From contig NZ_CP094326.1 of NCBI RefSeq assembly GCF_022760175.1, forward strand, positions 372,001 to 436,000: a stretch of 64,000 nt of DNA, given 5' to 3'. The notes below the pieces were generated by a model. The model had not been told where the DNA came from. It worked only from the letters and a program-made list of their open reading frames with translations, and made no database searches. The position numbers were made by a program, and so were the translations under genes. Origin of the DNA: Zhouia spongiae (GTDB taxonomy: Bacteria; Bacteroidota; Bacteroidia; Flavobacteriales; Flavobacteriaceae). Positions within the stretch are counted from its first letter, which is position 1, and each line of letters starts with the position of its first letter. Positions 26,376-34,728 of the stretch are shown one piece after another.

Positions 26376-27167
26376 ATGAAAACCCGGGAGGTCATAGATT
26401 ATATTGTAAACTGGTTAAAAACATATGCTAATAACGCCGGCATGAATGGATTTGTTGTAGGGATTTCAGGCGGGATCGATTCGGCCGTAACCTCTACGTT
26501 ATGTGCTAAAACCGGATTAAAAGTACTCTGTGTGGAGATGCCGATACACCAGGCTCAAAATCAGGTTACCAGAGCTTTAAACCATATTGAGTGGTTAAAA
26601 TCGAATTTTGACACTATAGGGATGCAACAAGTAAATCTCACCTCGGTTTTCGACTCCATGGTAAACGAATTCCCACAAGTAGCAAACGAAGAAGAAAGGT
26701 TTTTAGCACTTGCCAATACAAGGGCCCGTTTGCGCATGACCGCCTTGTATTACTTTGCCGCAATGGACAGACTGCTTGTTGCCGGCACCGGAAATAAAGT
26801 AGAAGATTTCGGTGTTGGATTCTTTACAAAATACGGAGACGGTGGGGTTGACATCAGCCCTATTGCCGATCTTTTAAAAACAGAAGTCTATGCTATCGCA
26901 AAAGTTCTTGGTATTAACCAAGACATCATAGATGCCGCTCCAACTGATGGCCTATGGGGAGATGACCGGACGGACGAAGATCAAATCGGAGCTTCATACC
27001 CCGAACTGGAATGGGCCATGAAAATGGACAAGGAAGGGAAAAACCCTTCTGAATTCGAAGGAAGAAAGCAAGAAGTTTTCGAGATTTATATTAAGTATAA
27101 CACTACTAACAAACACAAAATGATCCCTATTCCGATTTGCGAAATACCTCTTCATCTAAAAGAATAG
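26376..27167 (+). CDS. nadE: NAD+ synthase (ammonia-dependent)
   Basis: 263 residues. The PP-loop SGGIDS lies at 31-36, and later segments (GTGNKVEDFGVGFFTKYGDG, APTDGLWGDDRTDEDQ) are the NadE deamido-NAD and Mg sites. It converts deamido-NAD to NAD. It lacks the N-terminal glutaminase domain found in longer NadE proteins, so it should use ammonia directly. It is divergent from gldB with its own promoter. Confidence 0.96.
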   Translation: MKTREVIDYIVNWLKTYANNAGMNGFVVGISGGIDSAVTSTLCAKTGLKVLCVEMPIHQAQNQVTRALNHIEWLKSNFDTIGMQQVNLTSVFDSMVNEFPQVANEEERFLALANTRARLRMTALYYFAAMDRLLVAGTGNKVEDFGVGFFTKYGDGGVDISPIADLLKTEVYAIAKVLGINQDIIDAAPTDGLWGDDRTDEDQIGASYPELEWAMKMDKEGKNPSEFEGRKQEVFEIYIKYNTTNKHKMIPIPICEIPLHLKE

Positions 27168-27194
27168 ACATTTGACGGATTGTTTTAAGTGGAA

Positions 27195-27226
27195 TTTTGC
27201 AGTGAGAATTTTATTAACTACCTTTA
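27195..27226 (+). promoter_or_regulatory. Probable promoter of the downstream regulator (TTTTG-N19-TACCTTTA)
   Basis: TTTTG at 27195-27199 and TACCTTTA at 27219-27226 are 19 bases apart. The last base of the -7 element deviates from TAnnTTTG. This would leave a leader of about 100 bases before the ATG at 27330. Confidence 0.45.
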
Positions 27227-27329
27227 CATATTATACCCCCAAGCCGACAATAGACAAAGTGTTTTCTACACCTTTACGCTTGACCTATTATGTGCGGTTG
27301 CTAAAATCTAACCCTTAAACAAAATTATT

Positions 27330-27959
27330 ATGATTAAAGTTTTAGTGGCTGACAACCATCCTATCATTCAAAAAGGTATTGAGGCGGTTCTGAACAATCA
27401 CAAAGACATTAAAATTGTCGGAAATGTTAGTTCAACGACCGAACTTTTTGAATTCTTGTCTAAAAAGCAAGCAGATATCGTTCTGATGGAGATGGACATA
27501 CCCGAAGTAAATGGTATAACAGCCCTCAGAAAAATTAAGCAAGAGTACCCTAACACAAAGACTTTAATGTTCAGCTCCCAACCGGAAGATGTATATGCTT
27601 TGAGCACCATTAAAGCTGGAGCATACGGGTATCTATCGAAAGATGCGGATACGGACTTGCTTTACGAAGCTATTTCAAAAGTTTCAAACAACGGGATGTT
27701 CATCACGAATGAACTCGCCCAGAGACTGGCTTTTGATGAAAGTACCAACAAACCAAGAAGGTTTTTCAGAAAACTATCTACCCGTGAAATTGAGGTGCTT
27801 AAATTATTAGCTGCAGGTAAACGCAATAAGTTCGTTGCACAGGAACTAGGCCTTAACGAAAAAACAGTAAGTACCTACAAAGCACGTTTGATGCGAAAAC
27901 TTAATGTAGATAACTTAGTTGATTTGTTACAACAAGCCAAAGCATTAGAACTGTACTAG
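27330..27959 (+). CDS. NarL/LuxR-type regulator with non-canonical receiver (Glu54 in place of Asp)
   Basis: 209 residues: receiver (1-120) plus LuxR helix-turn-helix (about 146-205, LSTREIEVLKLLAAGKRNKF and on). The phosphoacceptor position reads VLMEMDIPEVNG, so Glu54 replaces the usual Asp. The N-terminal acidic pair reads VADNHP, so Asn9 replaces the second Mg-binding Asp. Lys104 (YLSKDAD) is kept. These changes suggest it does not use normal phosphotransfer and may be constitutively active or ligand-controlled. No kinase gene is adjacent. It is convergent with dnaG, 2 bases apart. Confidence 0.9.
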   Translation: MIKVLVADNHPIIQKGIEAVLNNHKDIKIVGNVSSTTELFEFLSKKQADIVLMEMDIPEVNGITALRKIKQEYPNTKTLMFSSQPEDVYALSTIKAGAYGYLSKDADTDLLYEAISKVSNNGMFITNELAQRLAFDESTNKPRRFFRKLSTREIEVLKLLAAGKRNKFVAQELGLNEKTVSTYKARLMRKLNVDNLVDLLQQAKALELY

Positions 27960-27961
27960 TG

Positions 27962-29926
27962 CTATAGAACCCTGTTGAGTTTTCTCGACAGTAACATTCT
28001 TAATTGATGGTAGCTCATGATTTCTTCTAAAATATCACTGTTGCTGCCATCATTTTTTCCTATGGTGTCATCCTGAAGTTGCTCGACCCTTTTCTCAATA
28101 AGATGACACCTTAAATTCAGTATGGTTTCGGTTACCAATTGCGACAAGGCATCTGTTTTGCTCTTAACCAGAATATCTTTCCGGTCCCAGTTATGTAAAG
28201 CATATTTCTCATCTTCCATCAAAATTGACGTAATTTCTGAGGCAACCTGTGGTTCTGCATGATTAATATAAGAATCGACACTAAACTTATTTTCATCCTG
28301 ACTCAGGGCAACCACCAACTCATCATATATTTTCTTAAAGATCGGATTGGTTAGCTCTACCTCGTCTTGTTGAAGATCTACATATATTTTTTCAAAAACC
28401 CGGGCCGTATGAATTTCAGGCTCAAGCACCAGCTCTCCTTTTTCATTCTCCTTCAACAACAAATCTTCAAAGTCTTCCGTTTTATTTCCGTACAACAACA
28501 GCAGTTGGATAATCTGGCGTTCTAATTCCTGTTGAAAATCAATTTTCTTAAATTGCTGTTCATCATTCCTTACTACATCGAAAGCCTTTTGCTCCTGCTT
28601 GTGTTTCTTATTGGCTTCCCTTAGCTCATGTTTCCCTATCTGGGCCAGGGTATTAAACAATACGTCTTCAGAAATATCCATAATCCTTGCACATTCCTGG
28701 ACATACACTTCCCGCTGGATTCTATCAGGGATCTTGGCAATACTGTTAATAATATCACGTATCGTATCGGCTTTTTTTACCGGGTCATTTTTAGCTTCAT
28801 TAACAAGAACAGAAGCCTTGAACTGAATAAAATCCTGTGCGTTCTCCTGAAGGTACAGGCTTAAATCTTCCAATCCATTTTCTCTGGCGAAGCTATCGGG
28901 GTCTTCCCCTTCCGGAAAAGTACACACCTTAACATTCATGCCCTGCTCTAATATCAAATCAATCCCTCTCAAAGAGGCCCTTAATCCGGCGGCATCGCCG
29001 TCAAAAAGCACTGTTATGTTTTTAGTAAGCCTGTTTACCAGCCTTATTTGCTCAGATGTCAGGGCCGTACCGCTTGAGGACACTACATTCTCGATCCCTC
29101 GTTGATTAAACTGAATAACGTCGGTATAACCTTCAACCAAGTAACAATTATCTTCTTTGGCTATTGACTGTTTTGCCTGGTACAGACCGTAAAGTACCTT
29201 ACTCTTATGATATATCTCACTTTCTGGTGAGTTAAGGTACTTGGCAGCTTTCTTATCATTAACAAGTATTCTCCCTCCGAAACCTAAAACCCTTCCGCTC
29301 ATTGAGTGGATCGGAAACATCACCCGTCCCTTAAAACGATCAAATTTCTTTTCTCCTTTTACTATGGTCAGGCCGGTTTTATCCAGATATTCGAGCTTAT
29401 ACGCATTATCGAGTGCATGCTTTGTAAAAGCCTCCCATTGATCGGGAGAATACCCCAATTGAAACTTTTTTATAGTCTCATTTGTAAAACCACGTTCTTT
29501 AAAATACGTCAAACCGATTGCTTTTCCTGCTTCTGACTCCCAGAGTGTACTAGTAAAATATTTTTGAGCAAATTCAGATACCAGGTACATGCTTTCCCTT
29601 TCATTGGCCTGCTCCTTATCTTCGTTGGAAAGCTCAGTCTCTTCAATCTCTATATTATACTTTTTAGCAAGATACTTTACTGCTTCAGGGTACGTAAGGT
29701 GCTCGTGCTCCATCAAAAACGAAACCGCATTCCCCCCTTTTCCGCTACTAAAGTCTTTCCATATCTGCTTTACAGGCGAAACCATAAAGCTAGGGGTCCG
29801 CTCATCGGTGAACGGGCTTAAGCCTTTAAAATTAGCCCCGGACTTTTTCAACTGAACAAAATCACCTATCACTTCCTCCACCCGGGCGGTTTCAAATACT
29901 TTGTCTATGGTTTCCTTAGAGATCAA
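27962..29926 (-). CDS. dnaG: DNA primase DnaG lacking zinc ligands (TTG start)
   Basis: 654-residue replicative primase that makes RNA primers. The N-terminal domain keeps the CHC2 fold pattern (FKGLSPFTDERTPSFMVSP, then QIWKDFSSGKGGN) but all four zinc ligands are replaced: Ser37, Thr40, Asp58 and Ser61 stand where Cys-His-Cys-Cys are expected. The catalytic core is intact, with YLVEGYTDVIQF and the Toprim LFDGDAAGLR. The C-terminal helicase-interacting part is divergent. The only possible upstream start is TTG (TTG ATC TCT AAG), because a stop lies four codons earlier; the N-terminus MISKETIDKVFE fits the family. Confidence 0.95.
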   Translation of the reverse strand: MISKETIDKVFETARVEEVIGDFVQLKKSGANFKGLSPFTDERTPSFMVSPVKQIWKDFSSGKGGNAVSFLMEHEHLTYPEAVKYLAKKYNIEIEETELSNEDKEQANERESMYLVSEFAQKYFTSTLWESEAGKAIGLTYFKERGFTNETIKKFQLGYSPDQWEAFTKHALDNAYKLEYLDKTGLTIVKGEKKFDRFKGRVMFPIHSMSGRVLGFGGRILVNDKKAAKYLNSPESEIYHKSKVLYGLYQAKQSIAKEDNCYLVEGYTDVIQFNQRGIENVVSSSGTALTSEQIRLVNRLTKNITVLFDGDAAGLRASLRGIDLILEQGMNVKVCTFPEGEDPDSFARENGLEDLSLYLQENAQDFIQFKASVLVNEAKNDPVKKADTIRDIINSIAKIPDRIQREVYVQECARIMDISEDVLFNTLAQIGKHELREANKKHKQEQKAFDVVRNDEQQFKKIDFQQELERQIIQLLLLYGNKTEDFEDLLLKENEKGELVLEPEIHTARVFEKIYVDLQQDEVELTNPIFKKIYDELVVALSQDENKFSVDSYINHAEPQVASEITSILMEDEKYALHNWDRKDILVKSKTDALSQLVTETILNLRCHLIEKRVEQLQDDTIGKNDGSNSDILEEIMSYHQLRMLLSRKLNRVL

Positions 29927-29944
29927 ATCTGTAAACTATTTTTA

Positions 29945-29979
29945 TAAAAATAATAATTCCCGTTTAAAAAAACGGGAAT
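29945..29979 (-). terminator. Intrinsic terminator after the ECF/outer-membrane operon
   Basis: A perfect 10-bp stem, ATTCCCGTTT (29956-29965) with AAACGGGAAT (29970-29979), and a 4-base loop, followed on the minus strand by TATTATTTTTAT. It lies between the barrel protein stop and dnaG, so dnaG needs its own promoter. Confidence 0.8.
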
Positions 29980-30005
29980 CAAAAGTAAGGAAATATGCTG
30001 AAGGA

Positions 30006-31100
30006 CTAAAGTTCAAACCGTAATCCCAGAGAAATATTATGCTGATCGATGTTCGGGTCCTTAAACATTGGATTTAAATCATATTTAGCATACAATGACA
30101 CATCTCCAACACCAATATAACCAGCTATTCCATATATAAAGTTATTCGTATTATAATTACGCTTCACCTTGTCCTTCGAACTGTCTCCGTCACGAGAATA
30201 CTTTAACTTCTGTCGCGTTCCCATATTTAATCCTGCATAACCACCTACACCAAAAACTAATTTACGTTGCGTCGAATACCTAAAATAATCTTCTCTGTCA
30301 ATTCTTTTTGAAGGGCCGAACTCAAAAAACACCGGAACCACCAGATTATCCATCCTCAACTTTGCCTTTTTTATGCTTCCATCAAAATCCTCCAGCTCTG
30401 TAACGTCTCCATTTTTAACAAAGTACCGGTTATCGTCTACTTTTATACCATTCGACTGATATGAGATTCCATAGCTAAGACGTACCGCATTACTGTTTTT
30501 AAACAATCGGGTTTTCCATTGCCATCCCAGCTCAAAAAACTTACTCCCCCCTACTTTATAAGGGCTATCGTTAAATGACACACCATCTATCAAGCCATGA
30601 TTCAATCCAAAAGCCAGTATCAAATCCGAATAGGTCCTTCTATCGTAAACTCTCTCACAACCTTTACAGGTAAGGTTAAACCAACCCTGGTAATATTCAT
30701 CAACATCGTCGCCGATGCTAATAGCTACAGAATATCCGTCATCTTTAAAATCCACTTCAGTATCTATGTCTTCTCCACGCTGTAACAGGGCAATTTTATT
30801 ATCTATTATAGACGTTTTATTTTCAATGTTCAGTGCGGCTATCCTTGCTGCTGCTTCCTTTTCTTTTTGAGCCAGCTCTTTTGATATTTTCCCTTTATTT
30901 TCCAGATCAGTAATACGCTGAACTTCTATTTTCAATTTTTCTTTTTCTTCTTTGATCACTTGCTGTTTTTGAAACTCAAGAAGCTCTATTTTCTTTTCTA
31001 TGTAGCCGATATTCGTACTGTCGGCTTTTATCTGCCCCGCTACCTTTTGAACACTACTTACCAGTATCGCCAATGCGATATAAACAATTACTCTGTACAT
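30006..31100 (-). CDS. Outer-membrane beta-barrel protein with N-terminal coiled coil
   Basis: 364 residues. A signal peptide (about 1-22, ending VAGQ) is followed by a charged coiled coil (about 33-95, rich in KEKEKLKIEVQ-type heptads), then about 230 residues of alternating aromatic and polar residues typical of a porin-like barrel, ending in LGLRFEL with the terminal aromatic-x-hydrophobic pattern of BAM substrates. One pair of cysteines (CKGC) is present. It is the last gene of the sigma/anti-sigma operon, 27 bases after the anti-sigma-like gene, so it may be a target or sensor of that system. The specific function is unknown. Confidence 0.75.
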   Translation of the reverse strand: MYRVIVYIALAILVSSVQKVAGQIKADSTNIGYIEKKIELLEFQKQQVIKEEKEKLKIEVQRITDLENKGKISKELAQKEKEAAARIAALNIENKTSIIDNKIALLQRGEDIDTEVDFKDDGYSVAISIGDDVDEYYQGWFNLTCKGCERVYDRRTYSDLILAFGLNHGLIDGVSFNDSPYKVGGSKFFELGWQWKTRLFKNSNAVRLSYGISYQSNGIKVDDNRYFVKNGDVTELEDFDGSIKKAKLRMDNLVVPVFFEFGPSKRIDREDYFRYSTQRKLVFGVGGYAGLNMGTRQKLKYSRDGDSSKDKVKRNYNTNNFIYGIAGYIGVGDVSLYAKYDLNPMFKDPNIDQHNISLGLRFEL

Positions 31101-31127
31101 AACATTTAATTTTGATTGATGAATAAA

Positions 31128-31847
31128 CTACTGATTACGCTCGGCCACAGCCGTCTTTACCTTAATAAAACTTTCTTTAAGGGCTTCGAAGACTTTCTCC
31201 TTAAAAGACTGATCCAAAGCTGTCTCCACCTCTGACAACAAGACCATGGCACTCAAACTATCTGGGCTTTTTATGATCGTATTTTCATATAAGTCTTTTT
31301 GAGCTTGTAATAATAAAGCTTCTACCTCTGCATCTGTAACCTCCCTCTTTTCACTAAGGGCAGCTATTTTAGAAACCACCTCATCTACTTTCTTTTCCTC
31401 TCGTGTTTTTTCATATTGCACCTCAACAATTCTTTCATCGGTCGAAACACCTGGTTTTTTGAAACTTGATTTTCGTTTTTTTGAGATTTTATTCGTTCTT
31501 TCTACTGAGAGTTCCTTCTCTTTATTTTCAATACCAACAATTGCCTCTCCCTCTTTATGATCATCCTCTATAAGGAGATCGTCATTTATAAGAACCGGCT
31601 CTTCTTTGGTTGTTTCCACTACCTCTACAGGTTCCCGGTCTTTACCCGACCTGAATAAATAGACACTGCTGACTACAGCCAAAACCATCAAAGCGGCTAC
31701 CCAATGTACCAGCATCTTTTTTGGCTTTACCACTTCGTTCTCTTCATCTAACATTTCGGACAACCTATCCCATGCATCAGGTCCCGGCTCCACCTTTCGC
31801 TCTTCAAGCTTCCTTTTTATATACTTATCAAGATAATTGCTTTTCAT
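31128..31847 (-). CDS. Probable anti-sigma factor, single-pass membrane protein
   Basis: 239 residues from the chosen ATG. The N-terminal cytoplasmic part (YIKRKLEERKVEPGPDAWDR) is a common opening of flavobacterial proteins encoded after ECF sigma genes. A membrane helix follows (MLVHWVAALMVLAVVSSVYLF, split by few polar residues, about 52-70), then a periplasmic, highly charged helical domain. It overlaps the sigma gene by 20 bases. I call it anti-sigma from topology and position; no ASD or zinc motif is visible. The frame can start at 31868, but the later ATG gives the usual N-terminus. Confidence 0.65.
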   Translation of the reverse strand: MKSNYLDKYIKRKLEERKVEPGPDAWDRLSEMLDEENEVVKPKKMLVHWVAALMVLAVVSSVYLFRSGKDREPVEVVETTKEEPVLINDDLLIEDDHKEGEAIVGIENKEKELSVERTNKISKKRKSSFKKPGVSTDERIVEVQYEKTREEKKVDEVVSKIAALSEKREVTDAEVEALLLQAQKDLYENTIIKSPDSLSAMVLLSEVETALDQSFKEKVFEALKESFIKVKTAVAERNQ

Positions 31848-32415
31848 ATTCTTGATTTTTGAGTTCATTAATCCTGTCCTGCAACATTTTCCTGGCTTTA
31901 AACAATTGTGATTTAGATGTACTTTCTGAAATATTCAGCTGAGCGGATATTTCTTTATGGGAGTATCCTTCAACAGCAAACAGCAAGAATACTGTTTTAT
32001 AACCTTTAGGCAATTCGTCTATCATCTGCTGTATTTCCTCAACATCTATAAACTGCTGATAATCATTTTGCACAAGATCGTCATCAGAATGCCCTTTATC
32101 ATTCTCGATAAGAACCAGATCTTTTTTACTCCTCAGATGCGACAAACACTCTCTCACCATAATCTTTCGGATCCAGCCTTCGAAACTCCCATCGCCCCTA
32201 TACATCTCCAGATTTTTAAAAACTTTATAAAACCCCTGGATCAATACGTCTTCGGCATAATGGAGGTCCTTAATATAATACCTGCATACCGATAGCATTT
32301 TAGGCGCGTGGAGCGAATATAATTTACGCTGTGCATCCCTGTCGCCGTTTATACTTTTCTTTACGAGTTTTTTTTCGTTGGTATGAAGCTGTATGACCCT
32401 CAAGATCTGTTTCAT
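31828..32415 (-). CDS. ECF-type RNA polymerase sigma factor
   Basis: 195 residues. Region 2 (DRDAQRKLYSLHAPKMLSVC through DLHYAEDVLIQGFYKVFKNL) and region 4 (LPKGYKTVFLLFAVEGYSHK, then LNISESTSKSQLFKARKMLQ) are clear sigma-70 ECF features, with no region 1 or 3. It should direct polymerase to its own promoter, and an ECF-like promoter (AACC-N16-CGTCTA) lies directly upstream. Its 3' end overlaps the probable anti-sigma gene. Confidence 0.92.
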   Translation of the reverse strand: MKQILRVIQLHTNEKKLVKKSINGDRDAQRKLYSLHAPKMLSVCRYYIKDLHYAEDVLIQGFYKVFKNLEMYRGDGSFEGWIRKIMVRECLSHLRSKKDLVLIENDKGHSDDDLVQNDYQQFIDVEEIQQMIDELPKGYKTVFLLFAVEGYSHKEISAQLNISESTSKSQLFKARKMLQDRINELKNQEYEKQLS

Positions 32416-32430
32416 TGGTGTTTCTATTTA

Positions 32431-32460
32431 CATAGACGCATTTGAAATTAAAAAGGTTGT
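32431..32460 (-). promoter_or_regulatory. Candidate autoregulated ECF promoter (AACC-N16-CGTCTA)
   Basis: On the minus strand ACAACCTTTT is followed 16 bases after AACC by CGTCTA, then the sigma ATG about 18 bases later. AAC-type -35 and CGTC-type -10 elements with 16-17 bp spacing are the general ECF promoter pattern. A housekeeping-like TATTTTTG also occurs at 32481-32488. Confidence 0.55.
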
Positions 32461-32530
32461 CCCTGGTAATTATTTTTTATCAAAAATAAAACCAGACATC
32501 GCGGTTGAGGGTATAAAAAGGGAAAGTTAT

Positions 32531-33508
32531 TTATTTTTTACGTTCTATTACGTAATTAACCATAAGCATTAAAGCGTCCTTGTATGTTGATTCATCGTAA
32601 TACCCCAGCAGTGACAACGCCTCTTCCTTAAAAGCGATCATTTTCTTTTCTGCATATTCAAGGCCACCACGATCTTTTACAAAAGCGATTACTTCTTTAA
32701 CCCGTTTTTTGTTTTTGTTGTGATTCTTCACTGAGTTTATCAGCCAGTCTTTTTCTTTTTTCGAGCAATTATTCAGGGTATAAATTAAGGGCAAGGTCAT
32801 TTTTTGCTCCTTAATATCAATTCCTGTAGGTTTTCCGATAGGACCGTCTGTATAATCAAACAAATCATCCTTGATCTGAAAAGCCATCCCGATAAGCTCC
32901 CCGAATTTACGCATACGCTCTACGTCTTCTGATTCAGGTTTAACAGAACATGCTCCTAAACTACAACATGCCGCTATCAGGGTAGCGGTCTTTTGACGAA
33001 TGATCTGGTAGTACACATCTTCTGTAATATCTAAGCGGCGTGCTTTTTCTATTTGAAGTAGCTCACCTTCGCTCATTTCACGAACCGCAACAGAAATAAT
33101 TTTCAAAAGGTCAAAATCATTATTATCAATAGAAAGAAGTAATCCTTTTGATAACAAGTAATCTCCGACTAAAACTGCAATTTTATTTTTCCAGAGTGCA
33201 TTGATTGAAAAAAAGCCTCTGCGAAGATTTGCATCGTCTACCACATCATCGTGTACCAGCGTAGCCGTATGGATCAATTCGATTACCGAGGCTCCGCGAT
33301 ATGTTCTTTCATTGACATTTCCTCCGGAAACTAACTTTGACACCAGAAAAACAAACATCGGGCGCATTTGTTTTCCCTTACGATTTACAATGTAGTGTGT
33401 AATTCTATTTAGAAGAGCCACCTTTGAAGACATAGAGTCATAGAACTTTTTTTCAAAAAGCTCCATTTCTTCCCTAATAGGCGACTTAATTTGTTCTACT
33501 ATCTTCAT
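32531..33508 (-). CDS. Polyprenyl diphosphate synthase (octaprenyl-type)
   Basis: 325 residues from the chosen ATG. The first aspartate-rich motif is HDDVVDDANLRRG and the second is KDDLFDYTDGPIGKPTG; GKQMRPMFVFL near the N-terminus binds substrate. It condenses isopentenyl diphosphate onto allylic diphosphates to make the isoprenoid tail of menaquinone. The open frame reaches a TTG at 33520, but that codon is part of the -7 box (33518-33525), so the ATG at 33508 is chosen, giving a nearly leaderless message. Confidence 0.93.
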   Translation of the reverse strand: MKIVEQIKSPIREEMELFEKKFYDSMSSKVALLNRITHYIVNRKGKQMRPMFVFLVSKLVSGGNVNERTYRGASVIELIHTATLVHDDVVDDANLRRGFFSINALWKNKIAVLVGDYLLSKGLLLSIDNNDFDLLKIISVAVREMSEGELLQIEKARRLDITEDVYYQIIRQKTATLIAACCSLGACSVKPESEDVERMRKFGELIGMAFQIKDDLFDYTDGPIGKPTGIDIKEQKMTLPLIYTLNNCSKKEKDWLINSVKNHNKNKKRVKEVIAFVKDRGGLEYAEKKMIAFKEEALSLLGYYDESTYKDALMLMVNYVIERKK

Positions 33509-33517
33509 TAGCGGCAT

Positions 33518-33549
33518 CAAAGATAGTACTTACTTAAAAATATCAGCAA
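33518..33549 (-). promoter_or_regulatory. Promoter of the polyprenyl synthase gene (TTG-N21-TATCTTTG)
   Basis: On the minus strand TTG (33547-33549) and TATCTTTG (33518-33525) are 21 bases apart, a good Bacteroidota -33/-7 pair. The start point falls within about 5 bases of the ATG at 33508. Confidence 0.65.
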
Positions 33550-33581
33550 AAAAGTTACAGGAATCATTTATTTAAAATCCG

Positions 33582-34622
33582 TTATGACTTGTTTGCCAAT
33601 TGTCCACAGGCTGCGTCAATATCTTTTCCTCTCGATCTCCTGATAGTAACAGTTATCCCGTTGCGTTCTAATAGATCTTGATACATACTTATGGCATCAT
33701 TCCCCGCCTGCTTGAAATGATCATCCCCAATCGGGTTATATTCGATCAGGTTTACCTTTGAAGGAGCAAACTTGCAGAAACGAACCAATGCCTCTGCATC
33801 TTTACGAAGGTCATTAACTCCTTTCCAGATCACATATTCGTATGTGATCCTGCTTTTGGTTTTTGCATACCAGTACTCCAGGGCCTCTCTTAGATCGCCG
33901 AGAGGGAACTTCTCATTAAAAGGCATTATGGGTGTACGAACATCATCTAAAGCTGAATGAAGCGATACTGCCAATTTGAACTTTACTTCATCATCGGCCA
34001 GCTTCTTAATCATTTTCGGGACACCTGATGTAGAAACAGTAATTCGTCTTGGCGACATGCCTAGTCCTTCAGGGGATGTAATTTTTTCTATGGCCTTCAA
34101 TACATTTTTATAGTTCATCAACGGCTCTCCCATTCCCATAAAAACGATATTAGACAACGGCCTGTTATAGTACAGACGACTCTGATTGTCAATAGCTATT
34201 ACCTGATCGTAGATCTCGTCCGGATTGAGGTTTCTCATACGCTTCAACCTGGCGGTAGCACAAAATTTGCAATCTAAACTACAACCTACCTGACTGGAAA
34301 CACAGGCCGTGGTTCTGGTTTCAGCAGGAATCAGCACAGACTCAACAATAAGGCCGTCATAGAGCTTCACCGCATTTTTTATCGTGCCATCCTTACTTCT
34401 TTGCATGTGATCAACTTTCACATGATTAATCACAAAATTATCATTTAACATGAACCGGGTTTCTTTCGAAATGTTAGTCATGTCCTCAAAAGAGTGAGCC
34501 CCTTTACTCCACAACCACTCATAGACCTGATTGCCCCTAAAGGCCTTATCGCCGTTAGACACAAAAAAATCTCTTAATTCATCTTTACTTAACGCCCTGA
34601 TATCTCCGTTAGTTACTTCCAT
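33582..34622 (-). CDS. rlmN: Dual-specificity 23S rRNA/tRNA adenine-C2 methyltransferase RlmN
   Basis: 346 residues. Radical-SAM enzyme methylating A2503 of 23S rRNA and A37 of some tRNAs. The [4Fe-4S] motif is CSLDCKFCA, preceded by TTACVSSQVG, and GMGEPLMN is present; a C-terminal Cys near CGQLANKS serves the ping-pong mechanism. The frame runs back to 34691, but that region contains the queA terminator (34671-34703) and a TATTTTTG -7 element (34628-34635), so the ATG at 34622 is chosen. Confidence 0.96.
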   Translation of the reverse strand: MEVTNGDIRALSKDELRDFFVSNGDKAFRGNQVYEWLWSKGAHSFEDMTNISKETRFMLNDNFVINHVKVDHMQRSKDGTIKNAVKLYDGLIVESVLIPAETRTTACVSSQVGCSLDCKFCATARLKRMRNLNPDEIYDQVIAIDNQSRLYYNRPLSNIVFMGMGEPLMNYKNVLKAIEKITSPEGLGMSPRRITVSTSGVPKMIKKLADDEVKFKLAVSLHSALDDVRTPIMPFNEKFPLGDLREALEYWYAKTKSRITYEYVIWKGVNDLRKDAEALVRFCKFAPSKVNLIEYNPIGDDHFKQAGNDAISMYQDLLERNGITVTIRRSRGKDIDAACGQLANKS

Positions 34623-34627
34623 TACCG

Positions 34628-34635
34628 CAAAAATA
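34628..34635 (-). promoter_or_regulatory. rlmN promoter -7 element (TATTTTTG)
   Basis: Matches TAnnTTTG and ends six bases before the chosen rlmN ATG, implying a leaderless or nearly leaderless message. No -33 TTG is evident. Confidence 0.5.
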
Positions 34636-34670
34636 GTGAAGTTCTCTCTATTACTTATGCCTTTATCCCT

Positions 34671-34703
34671 ATATAAAATAAGGCCCTGCATAAGCAGGAC
34701 CTT
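34671..34703 (-). terminator. Intrinsic terminator after queA
   Basis: The minus-strand stem AAGGTCCTGC/GCAGGGCCTT (10 bp, one G-U) with loop TTAT is followed by ATTTTATAT. It lies 26 bases past the queA stop. Confidence 0.75.
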
Positions 34704-34728
34704 ATAAATATATTATATAAATCTTAAA

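Noticed and set aside
34623-34691. 23-codon extension of rlmN
   Set aside because: It covers the queA terminator and the -7 element; MEVTNGDIRAL at 34622 is the sensible start.
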